Shown here: positions 55,413 to 64,000 of the stretch, piece after piece
Position numbering within the stretch: the stretch's first letter is position 1
How the letters are laid out: every line of letters begins with the position of its first letter
From: Aricia agestis
Lineage: Eukaryota > Arthropoda > Insecta > Lepidoptera > Lycaenidae
DNA: 64,000 nt
Assembly (NCBI RefSeq): GCF_905147365.1
Contig: NC_056422.1
Location: 8,062,501 to 8,126,500 of the forward strand
Direction: 5' to 3'
Notes under the pieces: generated by a model
The model's input: the letters and a program-made list of their open reading frames with translations, nothing else
Databases searched by the model: none
Told to the model about the DNA's origin: nothing
Program-made: the position numbers and the translations under genes

Positions 55413-56394
55413 ATAAACCTAACATACCAACTCGAGAACTATGACAGCGGAAAGAACCTGCGTATGTGACTCGTACTGGGTGTTATTTTACCGATCCATG
55501 CCCAATTTACTCTCGGCAAAATTACCTATTCAACTGCGTAATTATGCTGACATAATATTATAATACCAGAGTAGACAGAACTGAGGAGTACCTCGACTTC
55601 AAACAAACAGGAGAACGTAGTACGGCGCGCCCCGGCCGAAATGATTTACGGTCAATGATATTCTACGTATACAGATATGTTACGTCCATACTATTTTCCG
55701 GCTTAAATCTCTTCCGAACAATTTTCAAATTCAAAATTGCAAACATTGACAAATTTGACAGATAAGTGAAACAAAAGATACGAAAAACTATTTACATAAA
55801 AAAGACAGTTCTATTTTTAAACGTCGAATCGTATCGCTGTCTCTTTCTTCGCCTGAGCTATTACGAAAATTCGATTTTTTCCAGATTGTTCGAAAAAATA
55901 ATTGAAAATGTAAATAATCGAGGTATTTATTGCGAACAAGACATGTGGTAAGAGATGTGTTTTGTTTTTTACTTTCGAGCAATGATGAAAAACTCAAAGC
56001 AGATATGTTACTACCGCGTGCGTTGTGAAGATTCAAATACGGCCCAATTGGGCCGTCTGTTGTTTAGTCTGCATCGAGCGCAGTCACGAACGTGCCGCGT
56101 CTTGTCTTACCTAAATAAATTGACGTCGTATCATTCTGTCTACTCTGTCGTATATTATGTAAGTATTTATTATATTATGTAAGTAATATATTATATTTGT
56201 ATTATATGTTATAGTATAATATTATTATTAGCTTCATATTTACTTGTTTAGGTAGGTTTAGAAATACTTAATTATGATTGTTATTACTTATTATAGTTAT
56301 GTTTTGTAATTTTCTAGTTTTATAGATGTAATTAGTTGTAGTTTGTTTTTGCACATTGCCTTTTTGCTTTTTATATAAAATAATAATTTCCTGC
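55413..56394. other. No gene confirmed
   Basis: TTGACAAATTTGACAG at 55746-55761 and the palindrome GGCCCAATTGGGCC at 56042 stand out. Frames at 55766 and 55955 lack motifs and a good start. It might include a promoter, but no exon could be supported. Confidence 0.3.
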
Positions 56395-56540
56395 TTTTCG
56401 GTTGCTTGGAAGAAATTGCTGCATAGCAATAAAGCCGCCTTTTGTGTTTATTTAGTTATTAGTACTTAATAAGTTTGAATTTCTATATATTATGTACCTA
56501 TGTGTAAATGCAATAAAGTATATATTCATTCATTCATTCA
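56395..56540 (+). mobile_element. LINE 3' end with (ATTC)n tail
   Basis: GCTTGGAAGAAATTGCTGCA, a short hairpin around TGCATAGCA, AATAAAGTATATATTCATTC and an (ATTC)n end look like the 3' UTR of a non-LTR element. No coding part remains. Confidence 0.55.
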
Positions 56541-56611
56541 ACCATAAATAAAAGAGTATACTTAATTCGTATGTATAGGCTTGTCACTCAAAAATCTGTC
56601 ATCATTCCTAA

Positions 56612-57408
56612 TGGCTCATTTTCATTGGTCGATAGGGCCCGCATGCGGGTTGCGGGAGATTTCTGAAACGCATGCCGCAGAGCCCGCATTCGGGGAACCG
56701 TTTTCATTAGTCGATACGGCCCGCATGCGGGGTGCGGGAGATTTCTGGAACGCGTGCCACAGGGCTCGCATTCGGGGAACCGTTTTCATTAGTCGATAGG
56801 GCCCGCAAGGCTGGGGAGAACCTCTGTGTTCCTCGCCAGTTACAGACGTTCTCGCCATGGAACAACAATTGATGTTACGCGAAGCAATTTTGACTGTCTG
56901 TGATTTATTGAAGAAGAAACTATTAGAGTCACTGAAGGAGAAGAGAAAAAGATTTTGGGTGCGAACTTTACTGAAAAATAGAAACAGGCATGTCGCGTTA
57001 GAAACATTGTGTAAGGAGTCACTATTGCATTTGGAGTGTGATACAGTAGAAGATCATGATATTTTTTTTAGATTATCTAATGACTTATTTGAAGATTTAT
57101 TAAATTAAATAGAAACACGACTTCAGAAAAAAGACACTCAATTTCGTGAGGCATTATCTCCAAGATCCTTTGCAGTAGTATGGCGGCCATTGGGAACTGT
57201 CGGAAACACAGCGGAAACGTGGCAACTCGCGTCCCGCAAGCTGTAAGTATATCGACCGATGAATTTCGGCATAAAGCATGCGGGCAATCGCCGCAGGCAG
57301 TGTAACGAACACGTATCGACTTGTAACTTTCATTGGTCGTTATCTCGGCTGCGGGGACTGCCCGCATGCTGTATAACGAACGAGTTAACGACCAATGAAA
57401 ATGAGCCA
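56612..57408 (+). mobile_element. PIF/Harbinger element, internally deleted
   Basis: 797 bp with perfect 20-bp ends TGGCTCATTTTCATTGGTCG, flanked by TAA at 56609-56611 and 57409-57411. Near the left end a ~80-bp subterminal unit (GGGCCCGCATGCGGG ... CATTCGGGGAACCG) is repeated about two and a half times. Holds the beginning of a transposase gene and lacks the catalytic part. Confidence 0.88.
56857..57108 (+). pseudogene. PIF/Harbinger transposase, N-terminal remnant
   Basis: Starts MEQQLMLREAILTVCDLLKK at a CGCCATGG context. RFWVRTLLKNRNRHVALETL is close to the N-terminal RFWVR.W..NR pattern of Harbinger transposases, and FFRLSNDLFEDLL to their FLRM....F..LL segment. A TAA at 57106 stops it. 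The same frame then continues for about 20 codons with KKDTQFREALSP, another family-typical block, before the deletion joint near 57170. The DDE domain is missing. Confidence 0.85.
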
Positions 57409-57447
57409 TAAGTGTGTTATATTTTGTTAAAAAATGTATGATAAAAG

Positions 57448-57656
57448 CTACGAATAATAAAAACTAAGGAATCGTAACTCCCATAATTATAGGTATACTA
57501 TTACCGTTTTAAATTTGGTTCCTTTTGATCTGTTATAATAAGATAAATATTGCAAATGTATTGAAATGTCTACAGCTAAGGTACACTTTTTTGACAATTT
57601 ATTGTGGAGCATGTTTTTTGACGGAGTTACTTTTCCTTAGTTTTTATTATTCGTAG
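57448..57656. mobile_element. MITE with 8-bp target duplication (hAT-like)
   Basis: 209 bp with inverted ends CTACGAATAATAAAAACTAA. GATAAAAG occurs at 57440-57447 and 57657-57664. The empty site is preserved in family A copy 2 (inverse of GCTTTTATCATACAT at 19240). An 8-bp duplication fits hAT. Confidence 0.85.
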
Positions 57657-57711
57657 GATAAAAGCATAATTTCAAAATAATATTAGCTCGATGCATTCCT
57701 TCACCATATCT

Positions 57712-57930
57712 ATACTAATATTATAAATGCGGAAGTATCTCTGTCTGTCTGTCTCGCTTTCACGCCAAAACTACTGAACCGATTGTAATGAAATTTTGTA
57801 CACAGATAGTCTAAAGCCTGAGAAAGGACAAAGGTAACTGGAAAAAGGGGCTGTAAGGGGGTGAAAATGCGTAAATTTGTTCAAATTAAGTTAGTTCCAA
57901 AAACTCATAACAGATGGCGCCAAGAGTCGC
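57712..57930 (+). mobile_element. Helitron-like 5' part
   Basis: TCTATACTAATATTATAAATGCGG, then the GTCTGTCTGTC run and CGCCAAAACTACTGAACCGA, matches the start of 38391-38761. Its 3' end is not clear. Confidence 0.55.
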
Positions 57931-59435
57931 CTAGATCGCGCTATCGCTTGCTCATATTATGTATTTCTATAAGAGGTGGTGCCATGTTGAGCTAAGTCCT
58001 TTGATTCTTTCGATTGTTAGACACGTTATTAAATGACTCACCTACCAACGTAGATATCCACGGAGCTAATACTAAGAGGAGGTGTTGTAATCAAGTTTCC
58101 TTATGAAACGACGCGTGACAATTTGCGGGGTGAGGGGGTGTCAAGCTCTGCCCACTTCTCAATATTCCATCTATCGGCTAAAAGCCAAACTACTAGCTTA
58201 GGTCGATGTTGATGTTACTACGTAGTTCAGCTATCTTACACTAGTCATTTTGTCTTGAATATTATGGGACGTACTACGGCCCTGGATATTTTTTACGTTT
58301 CAAATAGTTATCATAGGTGACGACAGATGGCGGTTTATAAGTAATATCATAATAAAAGCTATATAATCATGGTTTTACCTATTAAATGTGTTTAAGACTA
58401 AGTGTATAACGGTTTTCAGTATTCAAGTATGATTACTGTAATAAAGTTATGCAAAATTATACGCATTCACGTCTGTATTATCTTTCAAAGGTTTGGCCAC
58501 CTAGTGTCAAGTAGTATAATTAACGCTGAAAGCTGAAATGTTCTAGAACTTTTATATTTAAATTACATTTAAAATTATTTCCAAATGAAATGTGATAGTA
58601 ATTATATTATCAGAACGTCTGTCTGAGTGTTTTCGACATTGTAAAACACAATACTTCATCCTTTTCTTATTAAATACGCAGAAAACACCAATTTATTGGG
58701 AGTCTCGTTACGTGTGCACCTGACAAACGCTGAAAGTGTACTGACTTAAGCCCCGCCCACAATGATGACGTCAGGACCTAGTTGAAAATCACAGTGCACA
58801 GTTGCTTAGGCCAGCTCCTCTTTGTATGAGCTCCGTGTAGATATCAGAAACAACAGCCTACCAAGTACCAATAATAAATACTAAATAGTTTATGGGTAAA
58901 GCTAAAGTTGTGTAATGCAGTTAAGTTGTGTAAAGTTAAATAAGCTTTAAAATAACTATAACTGTGGAAAATTTCATTCACCTACGTTTCCCTATTTTTC
59001 GTCAAAAGGGAAACAAAGTTTTTCTCTCGCGTATTAATAATTATATTATAGATTTACTATATATCGCTTTACGTAATAGCAACCAAGAAATATACCTAGA
59101 GCCTGGTTTTAATTATCCAGAGAACATAAAACAAATGGGGCATCTGGGCCGGGGCGAATTGAAAATATCTTCACCAAAGAGTTTTCGAACGCTGTGAAAT
59201 CCTCTTTTGTTACCGTCGCGATAGAATTATTAATTGCTCGTGCTTACTGCTTAACTATGCAGTGGTCGTTTTGATTGTCTTACATTATAACAATATTTAC
59301 AGCACTTACAGGCGAAAATTAGAATACCCACTTTTTGTTATTCTGTTAAAAATTGATTATTGGGTTTTAAAATACTTGGGAACAAAGAAGTCTTTGCTTG
59401 GGACAGCCTGTACATTTTGACTAATCTAAATGTAA
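57931..59435. other. No gene recognised
   Basis: About 1.5 kb of apparently unique AT-rich DNA. The frame at 58964-59197 (77 residues, no ATG context worth noting) has no known motif. Could contain regulatory DNA of a gene outside the window. Confidence 0.35.
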
Positions 59436-59574
59436 GGGCCTGTTTCACCACTTTCTGATAAAGTGTCGAATAGGCTATTCACAACGTTTTTTAACAGATT
59501 CTCCATACTTGATCTGTCAAGCTAATTAGTGGATAGCCTATTCGTCACTTATCAGGAAGTGGTGAAAAAGGCCC
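59436..59574. mobile_element. MITE family M2, copy
   Basis: Ends GGGCCTGTTTCACCACTTTC and inverse; flanked by TAA on the left and TTA on the right. Confidence 0.8.
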
Positions 59575-59621
59575 TTAGTCTTTTTTAATTTGCAGCTTTT
59601 TATTAAAGTAAATAAATGTAC

Positions 59622-59955
59622 TAGCTGTCCCGGCAAACGTTGCTTTGCTATAATAATATAAAGTATTTCAAGCATATTATTATTTTATTGAAGTGACTAA
59701 ATAAGTATGTTACCATGGTAACGTCCCGTCCCGTCCCGTCGCACAAACAATGGTCGCCGTCGCGCGTCGTCTCGAGTTGTAATAATTTACTATTATTTAT
59801 TCAACAAATGCACTTATCAATATAAAAAGTACCCAGTAGCCGATTCTCAGACCTACTCAATATGCTCACAAAATTTCATGAGAATCGGTCAAGCCGTTTC
59901 GGAGGAGTACGGGAACGAACATTGTGACACGAGAATTTTATATATAAGATTACAA
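59622..59955 (-). mobile_element. Helitron-like element
   Basis: Minus-strand relative of 31921-32094: on plus it begins CTAGCTGTCCCGGCAAACGT and ends ACACGAGAATTTTATATATA. A CCCGTCCCGTCCCGTCGC run lies inside. Confidence 0.6.
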
Positions 59956-60322
59956 TGCTATCATAATATTACAATAGAATATTTTAAAAGTAAGTCTCAG
60001 AATTCGTTTAATTATTTTTTACTGTTCAGTTCAGTTTAATTCTCATTGGGACTAACTGTTTAAAGTTTTAAAATTAATTATAAGTATTGAGCATAAAGAA
60101 ACTCTGATTTCATGCATTCCATAATTGAATTTACAGGGTCAGCCCAGTTGGACGAATGAGTTAATTAACTGGACAAACGGACAGGAAAATTGCTTTATTT
60201 ATATTAAAGTTTAACGCTACTTTAATAGTTGGCAACTGTTGGCAACCTACTGTAGATACATGTAGTAAAGACTGTTGATGTAGCTAACACTTTCAAAGAA
60301 AGTTTTGAGAACGGAACATTAA

Positions 60323-60528
60323 GGTCTCAGCCTCGAAATTAGCTTGCAGTGGGGTAGCAGGCAGCGGCGGCAGCGCAGGAGCGGCGCGTTCTGATGTATA
60401 GATTTATATTATGGAACTGGCCTCAAAGGCAGCTACGCGGCGAGCGGCTTGCAGCGTACTAGAAGGCTTCGCGCGCCGCCGCCACCACCGCTCCCGCCCC
60501 GCAGCCCGTTGATTTCGAGGCTGAGGCC
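60323..60528. mobile_element. GC-rich TIR element with TAA target
   Basis: Ends GGTCTCAGCCTCGAAAT and ATTTCGAGGCTGAGGCC, flanked by TAA (60320-60322, 60529-60531). 206 bp; PIF/Harbinger-like MITE. Confidence 0.8.
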
Positions 60529-60680
60529 TAAGAATGTATGCAAAATATCACAGTACTGCACTGCCGCTCGCAATATCTCCCACACTTCCCTCCCCGCAAG
60601 ATTCGAGTGTATAGACACGTTCTAAGCATGTGCTATTGTTTGTCTATTTTACTACTATCCTACTACTATCATTTTATCCT

Positions 60681-61076
60681 TCATTTTTTACACCAACGAC
60701 CAATTTGGTGAAAATTATTTTTGAACTTGTGTGTATATTTGTGTGTATATATAACAATGTATTTTGTCATATAGTCGAGCATATCAGCATCATCTAATGT
60801 AGCCCCATACCGTCCCCCAGAGTGATTTGTGTATGAAAGTGTCAGAGTTAATATCACCATTGTTGGCCGTGAGATCCAACTTTTTACCTCGACACCCCAA
60901 CTTTTCATTTCCTCCATGACATTTTCGTAATGTGTTTTTTCTAAGCCCTTCCCGGGTTTTTCATAAATGTGTCCCGCGATTTCATTACCATGCTGCATTG
61001 GGTGACACGGAACCTTTATGAAATTTAAAAAAACATTGGATAAGATTTTGGGGCTTTTTATTAGGGTTCTGCTCAT
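60681..61076 (-). other. Unassigned 131-codon open frame
   Basis: Starts MSRTLIKSPKILSNVFLNFI and contains VPCHPMQHGNEIAGHIYEKP and DDADMLDYMTKYIVIYTHKY. Its first codons overlap repeat-like text (AGAACCCTAATAAAAAG). GNEIA recalls the end of RNase H domains of retroelements, but the match is too weak to assign. Upstream and downstream (60532-60680, 61077-61258) show nothing else. Confidence 0.3.
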
Positions 61077-61258
61077 AAAGGATAAAAATTTTGTTAGTGA
61101 TATTTCTTTGTCTGCCTGTTAGTTACCTGGCTGTATCTCATTAACTATGAAAGGTTCACACTATTAACATTAATAATTAAATTTTAAAATGTGTATAAGT
61201 ATATTTAAATATAAAATAGAAGGTGGGTAGACCGTACGTAATACGTAACTATAAATTA

Positions 61259-62280
61259 CTAGCTGTTGCCCGCGACTTCGTGCGCGTTAGTATAGTAGAT
61301 CACGTCCCAACTATTATTTATTGTACAAAAATATTCAATGTTTGCAGCATTGATTTCCTACGATTTTATTATATATAGATGTTCCGCGCAGCTTCGCTTG
61401 CGTAATTTAGGAATTTCACACGACCGTACATTTTTCCGCTAAAAATAGCCTATGTCCCTTAACGTGGTCTATTCTTCATGTTTGCCAAATAACATAAAAA
61501 TTGCTCCAGTAGTTCTTGAGAATCTTAAGATAATAAGCAATTTCATATAATTTTTCCCGTTTTTTTCACATTTTCCTCTATTTCTTCGCTCCTATTAGTT
61601 ATAGAATAATGAAATATATCTTATGGCCTTCCTCGATAAATAGGCTATCTAACACTGAAAAAATTTTTCAAATCGGACCAGTAGTTCCTGAGATTAGCGC
61701 GTTCAAATAAGCCCTTTCAAATAAAATCTCCCCGTTTTTTCCACACTTTCCTCTATTTCTTCGCTTTTATTAGTTTTAGCGTGATAAAATATATCCTATA
61801 ATCTTTGTCGATCAATGGGCTGTCTAACACTGAAAGAATTTTTCAAATCGAACCAGTAGTTCTTGAGATTAGCGCGTTCAAATGAGCCCTTTCAAATAAT
61901 TTCCCCCCGTTTTTTCCACATTTTCCTCTATTTCTTCTTTTTTATTAGTCTTAGCGTGATAAAAAATATCCTATAACCTTTCTCGATAAATGAGCTATCT
62001 AACACTGAAAGAATTTTTCAAATCGGACCAATAGTTCCTGAGATTAGCGCGTTCAAATAAGCCCTTTCAAATAAAATCTCCCCGTTTTTTCCACACTTTC
62101 CTTTATTTCTTCGCTTTTATTAGTCTTAGTGTGATAAAATATAACCTATAGCCTTCCTCGATAAATGGGCTATCTAACACTGAAATAATTTTTCAAATCG
62201 GATTAGTAGTTCCTGAGATTAACGCGTTCAAACAAACAAACAAACTCTGCAGAATTATAGTATTAGTATAGATTATTACT
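61259..62280 (-). mobile_element. Helitron-like element(s) with tandem 174-bp units
   Basis: 61259 starts CTAGCTGTTGCCCGCGACTT (one minus-strand 3' end). A second, GATGTTCCGCGCAGCTTCGC, starts at 61378. From about 61540 to 62230 a unit of roughly 174 bp is repeated four times. The distal end is CAAACAAACAAACAAAC. Confidence 0.65.
61540..62230. repeat. Tandem repeat, four ~174-bp units
   Basis: Each unit has CCGTTTTTTCCACA, TTTATTAGTCTTAGCGTGAT, GGCTATCTAACACTGAAAGA and GTAGTTCCTGAGATTAGCGC. Unit starts are near 61540, 61711, 61887 and 62059. Confidence 0.8.
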
Positions 62281-62481
62281 ATTATTTTCTAGATTAAAAA
62301 AAATATTTTTTTCTAGATTAAAAAACGTAGATTAATAATTAATCTGTATTTTTCGTAAATGCCAGTTCCAAAATATGTCAAAAGTCAAAATCTTTGAAAT
62401 GTCATATTTGTGCTTGCATAGTCCTCTTGTTTCCCATTTATCTTCCCTTCACTGTTTACTTAATTAAAAAATAATTTAAAC

Positions 62482-62733
62482 ATGGCCTCCAAAAAAAATG
62501 AAGATATATTATGTAACGAAAATGAGAGGCCAACAACTTTTGTGATCCAAAGATTCAATAAAAATGATGTACTAAAAGGAAAATCATTGACATGTTTTAA
62601 CAGCATTGTAAAAATATGGACTGATTTCCTTACAAGAAAAAACTATGTCCCTGTGCAAAATTTAAGCGATATAGTAAAAGGTTTAAGTAATCCTTTATTT
62701 ACTTTTAGTTTATATATGTTATTGTGTGATTAA
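62482..62733 (+). CDS. Candidate first coding exon, unknown protein
   Basis: AAACATGGCC is a strong translation start. The frame reads MASKKNEDILCNENERPTTF, VIQRFNKNDVLKGKSL and CFNSIVKIWTDFLTRKNYVP, then VQNLSDIVKGLSN, and stops at 62733. It is not part of any repeat seen in this window. AAGTAATCC near 62683 could be a splice donor, in which case the gene continues beyond 64000. Upstream text with GTCAAAAGTCAAAATC and TTTGAAATGTCA is of a kind often found near insect promoters. No domain recognised; it could also be a lone chance frame. Confidence 0.4.
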   Translation: MASKKNEDILCNENERPTTFVIQRFNKNDVLKGKSLTCFNSIVKIWTDFLTRKNYVPVQNLSDIVKGLSNPLFTFSLYMLLCD

Positions 62734-62949
62734 TATAGATATAACATAGATAAATAATATAGATGTAAATTCATTCCCCATTTTGTATGATTTAAATTTC
62801 ATTCATACAAACCAAGATATTTCTCGAGAATCAACAAGGATTATATTATATTGAGTATACTTGTATATAATATATTGTGTATACTTTACTAGAATATGTA
62901 CATTATCCGGTGTTGGTATAACGTATGTGTATTGATTTTAGATCTGAAA

Positions 62950-62950
62950 C

Positions 62951-63038
<88 letters not shown>
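62950..63038. repeat. (TA)n microsatellite
   Basis: About 89 bp of nearly pure TA, interrupted once by TG, ending in ATACAGATTCTCC where the duplicated segment begins. Confidence 0.95.
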
Positions 63039-63042
<4 letters not shown>

Positions 63043-64000
63043 TTCTCCATACTTGATCTGTCAAGTTAATTGGTGGATAGCCTTATCAGAAAGTGGTGAA
63101 AAGGCCTTAAGCGTAATAAAATTTAACCAATAGCCTTCCTCGATAAATAGGCTCTGAAAGAATTTTTCAAATTGGACCAGTAGTTCTTGAGATTAGCGCG
63201 TTCAAATAAGCCCCTTCAAATAATTTCCCCCCGTTTATTCCACACTTTCCTTTATTTCTTCGCCCCTATTAGTATTAGCGTGATAAAATATAGCCTATAG
63301 CCTTCCCGATAAATGGGCTATCTAACACTGAAATAATTTTTCAAATCGGACTGTAGTTCCTGAGATTGCACGTTAAAACAAACAAACAAACAAACAAATA
63401 AACTCTTCCCAATTATAATTAGTATAGATTAGTATAGATATTTTTAAACATAATCAATTTGTGTTTTTATGCTATCTAAAACACTTTAGTACTATAATTT
63501 AATAACGAAATACATTACAACTAGACCAAGTAATTTCAAAACATGAAGGAGGTCTGTGTCATGATATAAAACGATCTAGCTAGGTTCCACGTCTAGGAAA
63601 GTAGCAACTTTTCAGCTATTAACAATTCTTTTACTTAGCTCTTCCAGGTCAATTAATTGCTTGTTCAAAAATATTATCTTCCGGGTGTAAACATCCATTA
63701 CGGCGATCCTCTTCAGGGGCAAATTGACGCGAAAATGCTGAACAAATTTTGAGATTTTTTGTGAACAATAGCGGCCGTCAGCGCACAATGGACTCAACTC
63801 AATCTCGCGGAAACTCTTCGCTCAAAATAGTCCTGAATAATTGTTTAAATTACGTAAATAAAATACTAATCAATTTCACGTTACGACAACAATAACATTT
63901 GCGTTTGTGTTAAGATATTAAACTACAGATAAGTGTATAAGTGATATTACAATGTAGACTTAGAGCCTGTATTACCACTTCCTGATAACGTGCCGGATAG
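63037..64000. repeat. Segmental duplication, copy 2 (runs off the window)
   Basis: Same order and orientation as 45521-46496, so the two lie 17.5 kb apart. The left border coincides with the TA microsatellite, and the right border is outside the window. Contains the same unassigned minus-strand frame (63612-63797). Confidence 0.9.

Larger units (their letters stand above)
56545..57710 (-). repeat. Family A repeat, copy 3, carrying two insertions
   Basis: Minus-strand match to 1-200 and 19181-19680 at its outer parts (56545-56608, 57412-57447, 57665-57708). The two gaps are a Harbinger derivative and a MITE with an 8-bp duplication. Confidence 0.75.

Noticed and set aside
56581..56799. 72-codon frame with repeated protein segments
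   Set aside because: Translation of the subterminal tandem repeats of the Harbinger element.
57077..57409. 110-codon antisense frame
   Set aside because: Antisense of the Harbinger remnant and its TIR.
60681..61076. RNase H domain
   Set aside because: GNEIA is suggestive, but the acidic catalytic residues and flanking pattern are not recognisable.

Overview
The window looks like nuclear DNA from a lepidopteran insect (moth or butterfly). It is AT-rich and has spliced genes with short GT-AG exons, tRNA-derived SINEs, Helitron-like 3' ends (hairpin plus CTAG before T), a poly(A) repeat with an internal pyrimidine minisatellite, and many short inverted-repeat elements. I see no bacterial operons, CRISPR array or free-standing tRNA/rRNA gene. 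Host coding DNA is a very small fraction; most of the 64 kb is nested mobile elements.

Two host genes can be assembled from the sequence. (1) A three-exon gene on + (2235-2295, 4004-4048, 4335-4438) encodes a 69-residue secreted peptide with a clean signal sequence, phase-1 introns and a TATA box; the family is not recognised. (2) A four-exon gustatory-receptor-like gene on - (44231-43353, 41207-41127, 40842-40692, 32800-32610) encodes 433 residues ending in the TYxxxxxQF signature of insect gustatory receptors. All three introns are filled with transposons; the last is about 7.9 kb. A weaker candidate first exon is at 62482-62733 (+).

Layout: 1-2200 interspersed repeats, SINE and hairpins; 2235-4438 peptide gene; 5-12.9 kb foldback elements, TIR elements and SINEs; 12937-19106 a complete Ty3/Gypsy LTR retrotransposon with apparently identical LTRs, TATA, primer site, polypurine tract and a G GGA AAC gag-pol slippery site, but an ochre stop inside gag; 19.1-25 kb nested repeats and palindromes; 25283-27011 a decayed Tc1-like element with IR/DR ends; 27-32.4 kb Helitron-like, SINE and TIR elements; 32.6-44.2 kb the receptor gene, whose introns hold a non-coding LTR element (34396-37633) and a 2-kb composite foldback (41224-43232); 44.3-56.5 kb TIR elements, a TTAA-flanked element, LINE tails and an hAT transposase scrap; 56.6-57.4 kb a deleted PIF/Harbinger element; 59-64 kb TIR elements, Helitron-like DNA with tandem repeats, a long TA microsatellite and a second copy of a ~970-bp segment also found at 45521-46496.

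Several insertions can be dated relative to one another because an uninterrupted paralogue in the same window gives the empty site. Examples are the TTA-flanked element at 45465, the 8-bp-duplicating element at 57448, and poly(A) repeats at 19253, 21614 and 33814. The poly(A) repeat shares its 3' tail with the coding end of a LINE fragment at 50364-50578, which suggests that LINE mobilised it. All homology statements are from reading; no database search was run.
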